A stretch of 64,000 nt of DNA. It comes from Actinomycetes bacterium (GTDB taxonomy: Bacteria > Auribacterota > JAJCYG01). Below are positions 1-7,008 of the stretch, piece by piece (position 1 is the stretch's first letter; each line of letters opens with the position of its first letter). The stretch is from positions 1 to 64,000 of the forward strand of contig JAJCYG010000099.1 of the NCBI GenBank assembly GCA_029263055.1. Reading direction: 5' to 3'. The position numbers and the translations under genes were made by a program. The notes under the pieces are model-generated. The model searched no databases, was not told the DNA's origin, and saw only the letters and a list, made by a program, of their open reading frames with translations.

Positions 1-877
1 AAGAACGTTTTTCTTTTGCTTTGAATCGGTTCTTCATTAGATTGGCCCAAATGCGCCGAGCAGCACGAAACTTGGCAATCTCTTCAAAAAAATCATTGTG
101 GCAATCAAAAAAGAATGAAAGGCGCGGGGCCACATCATCGACTTTTAAACCCCGTTCTTGAGAGGCTTCTATATAGTGCATGCCATTGGCAAGGGTGAAA
201 GCTAGTTCTTGAACGGCTGTCGCTCCTGCTTCACGAATATGATACCCGCTGATTGAAATCGTATTCCACTTAGGTGCTTCTTTGGCGCAATATTCAATCA
301 TATCGATAATGAGTTGGATCGATGGTTTTGGAGGATAAATATAAGTGTTCTGCGCAAAGTATTCTTTTAAAATATCGTTTTGAATGGTGCCGCGCAATTT
401 TTTTAAAGAAACTTTTTTCTTTTGAGCGGCTGCAAAGTAAAGAGCAAGCATCACATTAGCGGATCCATTAATGGTCATTGAGGTTGAAACTTTGTCTAAT
501 GGAATCCCTTTAAAGAGAGTCATCATATCTTCAATTGAATCAATGGCCACACCTGTTTTACCCACTTCACCTTTAGAATAAGCATGATCTGAGTTGTAAC
601 CAATTAAAGTAGGAAAATCAAAGGCTGTTGAAAGGCCTGTTTGGCCATGCTTGAGCAAATATTTAAATCGTTGGTTCGTCTCTTCTGCCGAACCAAACCC
701 TGAAAAAAGGCGCATGGTCCAAAGCCGCCCTTGGTACATATTCGGGTAGACCCCGCGAGTGAAAGGATAGTCACCTGCTTTGCCAGCCTTCTTTTTTTTG
801 TCCCAGCCTTTTAGATCGCTTTCGGTATAGACTGATTTGAGTGGGATTCCAGATTGGGTTTTAAATTGTTTTGGCAT
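1..877 (-). CDS. mcmA: Methylmalonyl-CoA mutase large subunit (N-terminal part, runs off the left edge)
   Basis: This B12-dependent enzyme interconverts methylmalonyl-CoA and succinyl-CoA. The frame opens at ATG 877-875 and stays open for 292 codons to the window edge. It reads [17 protein letters not shown], then [20 protein letters not shown], the substrate-binding signature of the family, then [15 protein letters not shown] and a TIM-barrel pattern with NDILKEY and [12 protein letters not shown]. The C-terminal cobalamin domain, if present, lies outside the window. It starts 10 bases after the thiolase stop and is the last visible gene of the propionyl-CoA operon. The family match is clear; the exact acyl-CoA mutase subtype (methylmalonyl versus isobutyryl) is inferred from context. 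Confidence 0.9.
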   Translation of the reverse strand, partial: MPKQFKTQSGIPLKSVYTESDLKGWDKKKKAGKAGDYPFTRGVYPNMYQGRLWTMRLFSGFGSAEETNQRFKYLLKHGQTGLSTAFDFPTLIGYNSDHAYSKGEVGKTGVAIDSIEDMMTLFKGIPLDKVSTSMTINGSANVMLALYFAAAQKKKVSLKKLRGTIQNDILKEYFAQNTYIYPPKPSIQLIIDMIEYCAKEAPKWNTISISGYHIREAGATAVQELAFTLANGMHYIEASQERGLKVDDVAPRLSFFFDCHNDFFEEIAKFRAARRIWANLMKNRFKAKEKRS

Positions 878-887
878 TAGAGGTAGT

Positions 888-2042
888 TTAAACCTTTTCA
901 ATCACCATGGCGAGTCCGTTTCCACCCCCCATGCAAATAGTGGCTAAACCAAGGTGGCCTTTTTCTTGATGTAGGATTGAAGTGAGAGTCGTGAGAATAC
1001 GAGCGCCACTAGCTCCTACAGGATGGCCTAAGGCAATGGCGCCTCCGTAAATATTTACTTTCTTGCGATCCCACTTTATCAGTTTTTCTGTGGCGAGCAT
1101 TTCAGCTGCAAAGGCTTCATTGCATTCAATGTAGTCAATGTCTGATAGTTTTAATTTTAGTTTCTTGAGTACTTTTTTTGTCGCTTCAACAGGTGTGATA
1201 AAAACTAATTCTGGTTTGAGTCCTGACACAGCAGAACCAAGAATTTTAGCTTTAGGTTTGAGTTTGTATTTTTTAACAGCCTTTTCTGAAGCAAGTAAAA
1301 GTGCAGAGGCACCGTCATTTAAACCTGGTGCATTGCCTGCTGTCACGGTTCCCTTTTTTTGGAAGGGAGGAGAAAGAGCGGCTAGTTTTTTTAAGTTGGT
1401 GTTGGGTCTTGGACGTTCATCTTGTTTGAGTTGTTTAAGAGGGATCAGTTCTTTTTTGAACTTACCTTTTTGTGCGGCTGCAACAGCAAGTTGATGGCTG
1501 CGTAAGGCATATTGGTCTTGAGCTTTTCGTGTGATTTTATATTTTTTGGCAATGTATTCAGCCGCATTTCCCATGTGCCAATGTTTGAACGCGCTTGTGA
1601 GTCCATCCTTTTGATTGGCATCTAAAAGATTTTCAGCTTTGATTTCTTCGCCAAATTCAGAGCGAGGGAGAAGGTAGGGGGCTTGAGACATTGATTCCAT
1701 TCCACCGGCAATCACCAAGTCTGCTTCCTCAGCAGAGATCATATGAGAAGCAAGTACGACAGCTTTCATGCCTGAGCCACAGGCTTTATTTACAGTAAAA
1801 GCAGAAATAGTGTTGGGTAAGCCGCCTTTTATGGCCACAACACGCCCTGGGCTCAGTCCTGTTCCGGCAGCGACTACATTTCCAAAGATCAGTTCGTCTA
1901 CTGTTTTAGGATTGAGTTTATTTCGTTTTAAAAGAGCAGCCACGCAATGAGAACCGAGCTGAGTGGCTGAAATTTCTTTTAAGCTTTTTCCAAATTCACC
2001 AATGGGGGTTCGAACAGCATCCACAATATAGATTGTTTTCAT
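888..2042 (-). CDS. Acetyl-CoA C-acyltransferase (thiolase)
   Basis: The 384-residue protein has normal thiolase length. The nucleophilic cysteine is Cys88 in [10 protein letters not shown]. The second half carries [23 protein letters not shown] (catalytic His) and the C-terminal CMGGGNGLA (second catalytic Cys). It either condenses two acyl-CoAs or cleaves 3-oxoacyl-CoA. Its start overlaps the biotin carrier gene by 4 bases (ATGA), so translation is coupled. Its place between a biotin-dependent carboxylase and methylmalonyl-CoA mutase suggests a role in making or consuming propionyl-CoA, for example in odd-chain or branched-chain acyl breakdown. The substrate cannot be read from the sequence. 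Confidence 0.93.
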   Translation of the reverse strand: MKTIYIVDAVRTPIGEFGKSLKEISATQLGSHCVAALLKRNKLNPKTVDELIFGNVVAAGTGLSPGRVVAIKGGLPNTISAFTVNKACGSGMKAVVLASHMISAEEADLVIAGGMESMSQAPYLLPRSEFGEEIKAENLLDANQKDGLTSAFKHWHMGNAAEYIAKKYKITRKAQDQYALRSHQLAVAAAQKGKFKKELIPLKQLKQDERPRPNTNLKKLAALSPPFQKKGTVTAGNAPGLNDGASALLLASEKAVKKYKLKPKAKILGSAVSGLKPELVFITPVEATKKVLKKLKLKLSDIDYIECNEAFAAEMLATEKLIKWDRKKVNIYGGAIALGHPVGASGARILTTLTSILHQEKGHLGLATICMGGGNGLAMVIEKV

Positions 2043-2545
2043 TTGTCACCTGACTTTTTTATTTCAATAAGAGGGGTGTTGGTTTCAACGCTCTGATTTT
2101 CGTGCACATAGATGTGGGTGATGATTCCTGACTGTGGGGCTACAATCTCATTTTCCATTTTCATGGCTTCCAGAACAATAAGAGACATTCCTTTTTCTGT
2201 TTGATCGCCGACTTTAATATTGATTTTTTTGACCATCCCTGGCATCACGCTATTAATCTGAATCGATTTAGACTGCTGATTGTTTTTTTCTTTTGAAAAA
2301 GTAGGTGAGAAGACTGATGCATTAACTTGGGTGTTTTCGATCCAGTAGGTGCATTTGTTCGAGTCAAATTGGGTGGTTGCGAACTGTTTTTTCTTTTTAT
2401 GGGTAAATGAAAAAAGAGACGATCCGAGCTGGTTTAAGTCAGAAAAAGTAAATCGTTCTTTTCCTACTTCAACAAGCCAGTCTTGACCTGATTTTTCTAA
2501 TTTAACCGGAAAACGCTTTTTTCCAATTTCGACTTTGTAATTCAT
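2039..2545 (-). CDS. Biotin carboxyl carrier protein of acyl-CoA carboxylase
   Basis: The 168-residue protein ends in a biotinyl domain (about residues 95-165) with the attachment motif EAMKM, where Lys129 would carry biotin. The N-terminal 90 residues are a poorly conserved linker region. The start lies inside the biotin carboxylase gene (44-base overlap) and the stop overlaps the thiolase start, so it is translationally coupled on both sides. It ferries carboxybiotin between the biotin carboxylase and the carboxyltransferase encoded just upstream. Split carboxylase and carrier subunits, rather than a fused alpha chain, give an arrangement like the bacterial AccC plus AccB pair. Confidence 0.92.
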   Translation of the reverse strand: MNYKVEIGKKRFPVKLEKSGQDWLVEVGKERFTFSDLNQLGSSLFSFTHKKKKQFATTQFDSNKCTYWIENTQVNASVFSPTFSKEKNNQQSKSIQINSVMPGMVKKINIKVGDQTEKGMSLIVLEAMKMENEIVAPQSGIITHIYVHENQSVETNTPLIEIKKSGDK

Positions 2546-4016
2546 TATGTACTCTATTTTTTGTTTGCCACTTTGTTAGCTTTGTTTCTTTATCTTTAAA
2601 TGATGTTGTTGTCTCTTTTTTTAGATGATGTAAAAGAGCAGAAAGAGCCGCTTGAAATGGGGTGGCTTGTTCTTTTTTTTCTTTTTGAGTGAAGACTTGG
2701 TCTAAAAACTGTGTGTCTACTTCGCCCTCTTTAAAAGAAGGGTGGCTGAGTAGTTGTTTGAAAAAGGGAATGTTAGTTGCAATCCCTGAAATATGAAAAT
2801 CCGATAATGCCTTCTTTAATTGTTGAAGAACTTCTTTTCTTGTTTTTCCCCAGCTAATGCATTTTGCCAGTAATGAATCATAGTGATGGGTGACAGTCAT
2901 ATTCAAAAAAAGAGAAGAGTCGAGCCGTAGGTTTTTATCGACTGGTTCCTCCAAGTAATCAATGGTCCCTGTTGAGGGATAAAAGTTGTTGTCAGGGTCT
3001 TCTGCACAAAGCCGTAGCTCCATGGCATGTCCTTTTGCTCTTGGCTTTTTCAGAATGCTTAAGCGTTTGCCTAATGCAATTTGGATTTGTTCTGCTACGA
3101 GATCAATGTTGTAAACCATTTCTGTAATAGGGTGTTCGACTTGTAGCCGAGTGTTTACTTCTAAAAAGAAAAAGTTCTTTTTAGGATCAACTAAAAATTC
3201 GACAGTTCCCGCATTGACATAGTTTGACGCTCTAAAAAGTGCAACAGCCGCTTTTTCCATTTCTGATCGTAATGTTGCTGTCATAAAAGGGGAGGGCGTC
3301 TCTTCAATTAGTTTTTGGAAACGACGTTGAATCGAGCATTCTCGTTCTCCAAGGGGAACAATGTTGCCTTTTGTATCTGCAATCACTTGGATTTCAATAT
3401 GCCGCGCTTTTTTTAAATAAGGTTCTATATATATTTTGGGATTGTTAAAAGCGGTTTGAGCTTCTGAGGAAGCAAGTTTAAAGGCGCTTTCAGTTTCGCT
3501 TGCTTTGTTTACAATACGAATCCCTTTTCCACCTCCACCGTCAACTGCTTTAAGTAAGATAGGGAACTTTATGTTTTTACAATAAGTGTGAAGTTCTTTG
3601 ATGGTTTTTATTTCTGTACTCGAGTCAGAAAGAATAGGCACTTTGCATTTTTTTGCGAGTTGTTTGGCTTTAAATTTATTTCCAAGTAGTGAGATGGTTT
3701 TGCTTGAAGGGCCGATAAAAGTTATCTTTTCTTTTTCACATGCTTTGGCAAAAGAAGCGTTTTCAGATAAAAATCCATATCCAGGATGGATCAGTTTTGC
3801 TTTTGCTTGTTTGGCTATGGCTAGAATCTTTTTTTGATTGAGATAACTTTCTGCGGAAGGGGCTGGACCTAATAAATAAGCTTCATCTGCTTCTTGAACA
3901 TGGAGCGCTGTTTTATCTGCTTCAGAGTAAACTGCAATGGAAGGGAGGCCTAGCTTACGAGCTGCTCGGATAATTCTTAACGCAATTTCACCCCGATTAG
4001 CAATCAGTAGTTTCAT
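2502..4016 (-). CDS. Biotin carboxylase subunit of acyl-CoA (propionyl-CoA) carboxylase
   Basis: The 504-residue protein starts with [16 protein letters not shown] and shows the family signatures in order: HPGYGFLSENASFA, the ATP-grasp glycine loop GGGGKGIRIV, RECSIQRRFQKLIEE, and the catalytic segment FLEVNTRLQVEHPITEMV. It carboxylates the biotin of the carrier protein using ATP and bicarbonate. Its ATG shares one base with the stop of the carboxyltransferase gene (TAATG). Beyond about residue 450 there is a low-complexity tail rich in lysine and threonine, longer than in AccC. Neighbouring methylmalonyl-CoA mutase argues for propionyl-CoA rather than acetyl-CoA as the acceptor of the complex. 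Confidence 0.93.
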   Translation of the reverse strand: MKLLIANRGEIALRIIRAARKLGLPSIAVYSEADKTALHVQEADEAYLLGPAPSAESYLNQKKILAIAKQAKAKLIHPGYGFLSENASFAKACEKEKITFIGPSSKTISLLGNKFKAKQLAKKCKVPILSDSSTEIKTIKELHTYCKNIKFPILLKAVDGGGGKGIRIVNKASETESAFKLASSEAQTAFNNPKIYIEPYLKKARHIEIQVIADTKGNIVPLGERECSIQRRFQKLIEETPSPFMTATLRSEMEKAAVALFRASNYVNAGTVEFLVDPKKNFFFLEVNTRLQVEHPITEMVYNIDLVAEQIQIALGKRLSILKKPRAKGHAMELRLCAEDPDNNFYPSTGTIDYLEEPVDKNLRLDSSLFLNMTVTHHYDSLLAKCISWGKTRKEVLQQLKKALSDFHISGIATNIPFFKQLLSHPSFKEGEVDTQFLDQVFTQKEKKEQATPFQAALSALLHHLKKETTTSFKDKETKLTKWQTKNRVHNELQSRNWKKAFSG

Positions 4017-5560
4017 TAAAGGGGAATATTGCCATGTTTTTTGGGTGGATTTTGATCTCGTTTATTTTTCAGCATGTCTAGACCCGCAATTAATTTGTCG
4101 CGTGTTTCATGTGGGTAGATCACTTCATCAACATAGCCGCGAGAAGCAGCAATATATGGATTGGCAAATTTTTCTCGGTATTCTTTAACCAGTTCATCTT
4201 GTTTTTTCTTTTTATTGCGCGCGCTTTTGATTTGATCTTTAAAGATCACTTCAACGGCACCTTGAGGGCCCATCACAGCAATTTCAGCAGTAGGCCAAGC
4301 AAAGTTTAAGTCGCTTCGAATATGTTTGGAGTTCATCACATCATACGCGCCGCCATAGGCTTTGCGTGTGATCACCGTAATTTTAGGCACGGTTGCTTCG
4401 CAATAAGCATAAAGAAGTTTGGCGCCATGTTTGATAATGCCCCCTTTTTCCTGAGCGGTTCCAGGTAGAAAACCAGGCACATCTACAAATGTTAAAACGG
4501 GAATGTTAAATGCGTCACAAAAACGAATGAAGCGAGCTCCTTTTAAAGAAGCATTAATGTCTAATGTTCCTGCAAGTTGAGCCGGTTGATTGGCGACAAT
4601 CCCAATGCTTTTTCCATTTATCCGAGCAAAACCAACAATCAAGTTTGGAGCATAGTTAGCATGCACTTCAAAAAAACTGTCTGAATCAACAACAGCATCT
4701 AACACTTTGTGCATGTCATAGGGTTTGTTTGGATCATTTGGAATGAGCGAATCAATAGAACTCTCTTTTGCTTCGCTTATTTCAACTTCAGGAGCTGATT
4801 CCATATTGTTTGAGGGAAGATAAGAAAGAAGTTTTCGAATATGTTTGAGACACGCCTCATCATTTTTAGAAACAAAGTGGGCCACGCCACTCTCTTCACC
4901 GTGAACAGTGGTGCCGCCTAAATCTTCAAATCCCACTTTTTCATGTGTCACTGTTTTGGTGACATTGGGTCCAGTCACAAACATGTAGCTGGTTTCTTCA
5001 ACCATAAAAATAAAATCAGTAATGGCCGGGGAGTAAACTGCGCCGCCGGCACAAGGACCCATCACAGCTGAAATTTGTGGAATCACTCCAGAGGCTAGGG
5101 TGTTTTGCAAAAAGATGTCGGCGTAGCCACCTAAGCTAACCACCCCTTCTTGAATACGGGCCCCACCACTGTCATTGAGGCCAATAACCGGCACCCCATT
5201 TTTTAATGCCAATTCCATACATTTTACGATTTTTTCCGCAAAAGCCTCAGAAAGAGAGCCGCCAAACACAGTAAAATCATGGGCAAAAACATAAACTGTT
5301 CGGCCATCAATGGTTCCATGGCCAGTGACCACGCCATCCCCTAAAACCTTTTGTTTTTTCATCCCAAAGTCATCACAACGGTGGGTGACAAAGGCGCCGA
5401 TTTCATGAAATGAGCCAGAATCAAGCAAAAGCTCAATCCGTTCTCGGGCAGTCAGCTTTCCCTTGCTGTGTTGGGCTTGAATTCTTTTGGCACCGCCGCC
5501 TGTAAGGGCTTGCTGCCGTGCTTTTTGGAGAGGATCTTTTTTAGGTATCTTGTGTGCCAT
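4016..5560 (-). CDS. pccB: Acyl-CoA carboxylase carboxyltransferase subunit (propionyl-CoA carboxylase beta)
   Basis: The 514-residue protein from [19 protein letters not shown] matches the usual PccB length. Conserved blocks include [14 protein letters not shown], the oxyanion-hole glycines in [26 protein letters not shown], and in the C-terminal half GFLPGTAQE and [14 protein letters not shown]. It moves the carboxyl group from biotin to acyl-CoA. I chose ATG 5560, not the upstream ATG at 5638, because the first 26 extra residues are unlike the family and lie in the divergent promoter region. It is first in a five-gene minus-strand operon with overlapping genes down to the mutase. Confidence 0.93.
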   Translation of the reverse strand: MAHKIPKKDPLQKARQQALTGGGAKRIQAQHSKGKLTARERIELLLDSGSFHEIGAFVTHRCDDFGMKKQKVLGDGVVTGHGTIDGRTVYVFAHDFTVFGGSLSEAFAEKIVKCMELALKNGVPVIGLNDSGGARIQEGVVSLGGYADIFLQNTLASGVIPQISAVMGPCAGGAVYSPAITDFIFMVEETSYMFVTGPNVTKTVTHEKVGFEDLGGTTVHGEESGVAHFVSKNDEACLKHIRKLLSYLPSNNMESAPEVEISEAKESSIDSLIPNDPNKPYDMHKVLDAVVDSDSFFEVHANYAPNLIVGFARINGKSIGIVANQPAQLAGTLDINASLKGARFIRFCDAFNIPVLTFVDVPGFLPGTAQEKGGIIKHGAKLLYAYCEATVPKITVITRKAYGGAYDVMNSKHIRSDLNFAWPTAEIAVMGPQGAVEVIFKDQIKSARNKKKKQDELVKEYREKFANPYIAASRGYVDEVIYPHETRDKLIAGLDMLKNKRDQNPPKKHGNIPL

Positions 5561-5585
5561 AAAGGAGATAATACCACACCTAGGA

Positions 5586-5614
5586 TTGACTTTTCTCCTT
5601 TTTTGTAGTATAAA
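5586..5614 (+). promoter_or_regulatory. Sigma70-like promoter for the response regulator
   Basis: TTGACT (5586-5591), a 17-base spacer and TATAAA (5609-5614) lie 53 bases before the ATG at 5668. The same AT-rich stretch must also hold the promoter of the divergent carboxylase operon. TATACT-like boxes are visible on the opposite strand at about 5607-5612, but I could not assign a convincing -35 there. Confidence 0.6.
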
Positions 5615-5667
5615 TATAGTATAAACTGGGTAAAACAAAACGACCTAGGGTATAAAGGATTTTTTAT

Positions 5668-6042
5668 ATGAAAAAAGGGATGCATATTCTTGTTGTAGAT
5701 GATGACCAAAAGGTACTGGATCAACTCCAGAGCCAGCTGGCAGAAGAAGGTTTTGAAGTGACCACAGCCCTTAATGGGAAAATCGCTTTAGAATTGGCTG
5801 AAAAGAAACAGCCTGATATTGTGACTTTAGATGTGATGATGCCTGAAATGGATGGCTATGAAACCTGTTTTCATTTAAAAGAAAATCCAAAGACGAATCA
5901 AATTCCTGTGATCATGGTCACGAGCCGTGGAAAAATGAAATCTCGTTTAACAGGAATGACCTTTGGCGCTGATTTTTATATTGCCAAGCCTTTTGAAATA
6001 AATGATTTGCTAGAGATTATGGGCAAGGCATTGCCTGCTTAA
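5668..6042 (+). CDS. Single-domain response regulator (CheY-like receiver)
   Basis: The 124-residue protein is only a receiver domain. The acidic pair is in ILVVDDD, the phosphate acceptor is Asp55 in IVTLDVMMPEMDGYE, the conserved Ser/Thr is in VIMVTSR, and the conserved lysine is in YIAKPF. No output domain follows, so it probably works by protein contact in a phosphorelay or on a target machine. No histidine kinase is next to it. The next gene encodes a PilZ-like protein 27 bases downstream, which hints at a link with surface motility or cyclic-di-GMP control, but that is inference. Confidence 0.9.
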   Translation: MKKGMHILVVDDDQKVLDQLQSQLAEEGFEVTTALNGKIALELAEKKQPDIVTLDVMMPEMDGYETCFHLKENPKTNQIPVIMVTSRGKMKSRLTGMTFGADFYIAKPFEINDLLEIMGKALPA

Positions 6043-6069
6043 GGAGCAGGAGAGGGGAGGGACTGTACA

Positions 6070-6576
6070 GTGGGTCCCCAAGAAGAGGCACAAGAAAGAT
6101 CTTATCCTGAACGGATAGAGTGGAATGGAGAGTTAAGGTACAAACCTTATCATCATTCTAACAAAAAGCCTTTTTCCTCCTCGATGATCAAGAACATTGG
6201 TCAAAAAGGTCTCTGCTTTATTACTCCTCAAGACATTCCTGTTGGTTCTATTCTCATCATCAAACTTTATCAACATCAAGATTATTCACCTGCTAAGGTA
6301 TTAGTTAAAGTTGCTTATTGTGATCCTGCACCTGAGCATGAAGGGTATGCGATTGATTGTCATTACCATGATCTGACTCCGCAAGAACAGGCTGCTGTAA
6401 ATGAAGTGGTTGAAGAGGTCTGTTTTATTCGTCGTATTCATGCCACAGTAACAAATACAATTGATGGCGCCACCTTATTAGAAAAAGGTTCTTCAAAAAA
6501 TGGGCACAAAAAAAACAACACCTCAAGACGAAAAAAATCTCGAAGACAAGCTAAAAAAACTGACCGCACAGCTTGA
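6070..6576 (+). CDS. PilZ-like domain protein with basic tail
   Basis: The 168-residue protein probably starts at GTG 6070, which follows a strong purine-rich site (GGGGAGG, ending at 6060). Residues 10-125 have the PilZ strand pattern, with SSMIKNIGQKGLCFIT followed by PVGSILIIKLY. The usual NxSxxG motif reads NIGQKG here, with Ser replaced by Gly, and I cannot find the RxxxR arginines, so cyclic-di-GMP binding may be lost. The last 30 residues are strongly basic (RRKKSRRQAKK). The tail is encoded in the stretch shared with the next gene. The PilZ assignment rests on pattern only. Confidence 0.6.
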   Translation: MGPQEEAQERSYPERIEWNGELRYKPYHHSNKKPFSSSMIKNIGQKGLCFITPQDIPVGSILIIKLYQHQDYSPAKVLVKVAYCDPAPEHEGYAIDCHYHDLTPQEQAAVNEVVEEVCFIRRIHATVTNTIDGATLLEKGSSKNGHKKNNTSRRKKSRRQAKKTDRTA

Positions 6577-6919
6577 TCAAGAACGAGTTAAGAGTCAAGG
6601 TTTAGAGCACAAGCTAAGCCAACAACCTTCATTTTCATTTGAATGGGTGATGCTCAAAATCAATGAATTCAAAGCAAAATCAAAGCTCCCTTTTTTAGCT
6701 CAATCAACTCAAAAACAGGTTAAGAAAAGAATGCCTAATCCTGTCCCAGTGGCGCAGAACGTCTTAAATGAAGACTATTCAGATGATGTGCCCACCTATA
6801 GCAAAAAGCTCAAAACCTACAAATTAGACGAACTAGAAGACATATTCCTCCACATCGATAAAGAGCTCTATCCTGAGAAATATACAGCTCTAATCGAAGA
6901 ACTAAAATCTCGCCAATAA
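6500..6919 (+). CDS. Small coiled-coil protein, unknown function
   Basis: The 139-residue protein overlaps the preceding gene by 77 bases in another frame, an unusually long overlap. Residues 10-45 form a charged heptad-like helix (DEKNLEDKLKKLTAQLDQER). A proline-rich middle follows, and the C-terminus holds YKLDELEDIFLHIDKELYP, which looks like a small conserved helical motif. The C-terminal half, outside the overlap, keeps a clear coding pattern, so the gene is probably real. The start at 6500 is less sure, because a later start would shorten the overlap. No function is recognised. Confidence 0.6.
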   Translation: MGTKKTTPQDEKNLEDKLKKLTAQLDQERVKSQGLEHKLSQQPSFSFEWVMLKINEFKAKSKLPFLAQSTQKQVKKRMPNPVPVAQNVLNEDYSDDVPTYSKKLKTYKLDELEDIFLHIDKELYPEKYTALIEELKSRQ

Positions 6920-6953
6920 GCTGATAGTACGTCACTTTTAGAAATTCTCTCTC

Positions 6954-6982
6954 TTGATAAAATGCCAGAAATCAGGTATACT
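6954..6982 (+). promoter_or_regulatory. Promoter of the PEP-CTERM gene
   Basis: TTGATA (6954-6959), a 17-base spacer and TATACT (6977-6982) lie 26 bases before the first usable start codon. The element begins 35 bases after the previous gene ends, so the surface-protein gene is a separate transcription unit. Confidence 0.65.
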
Positions 6983-7008
6983 TAAATTAACTTTAAAGGG
7001 TTAACAAC

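Noticed and set aside
1138..1494. Plus-strand open frame of 118 codons
   Set aside because: It lies wholly inside the thiolase gene on the other strand and has no promoter, ribosome site or known family; other frames inside pccB, the mutase-isomerase and gdhA are of the same kind.
5561..5638. Upstream start for the carboxyltransferase
   Set aside because: The 26 extra residues do not fit the family and overlap the divergent promoter of the response regulator.
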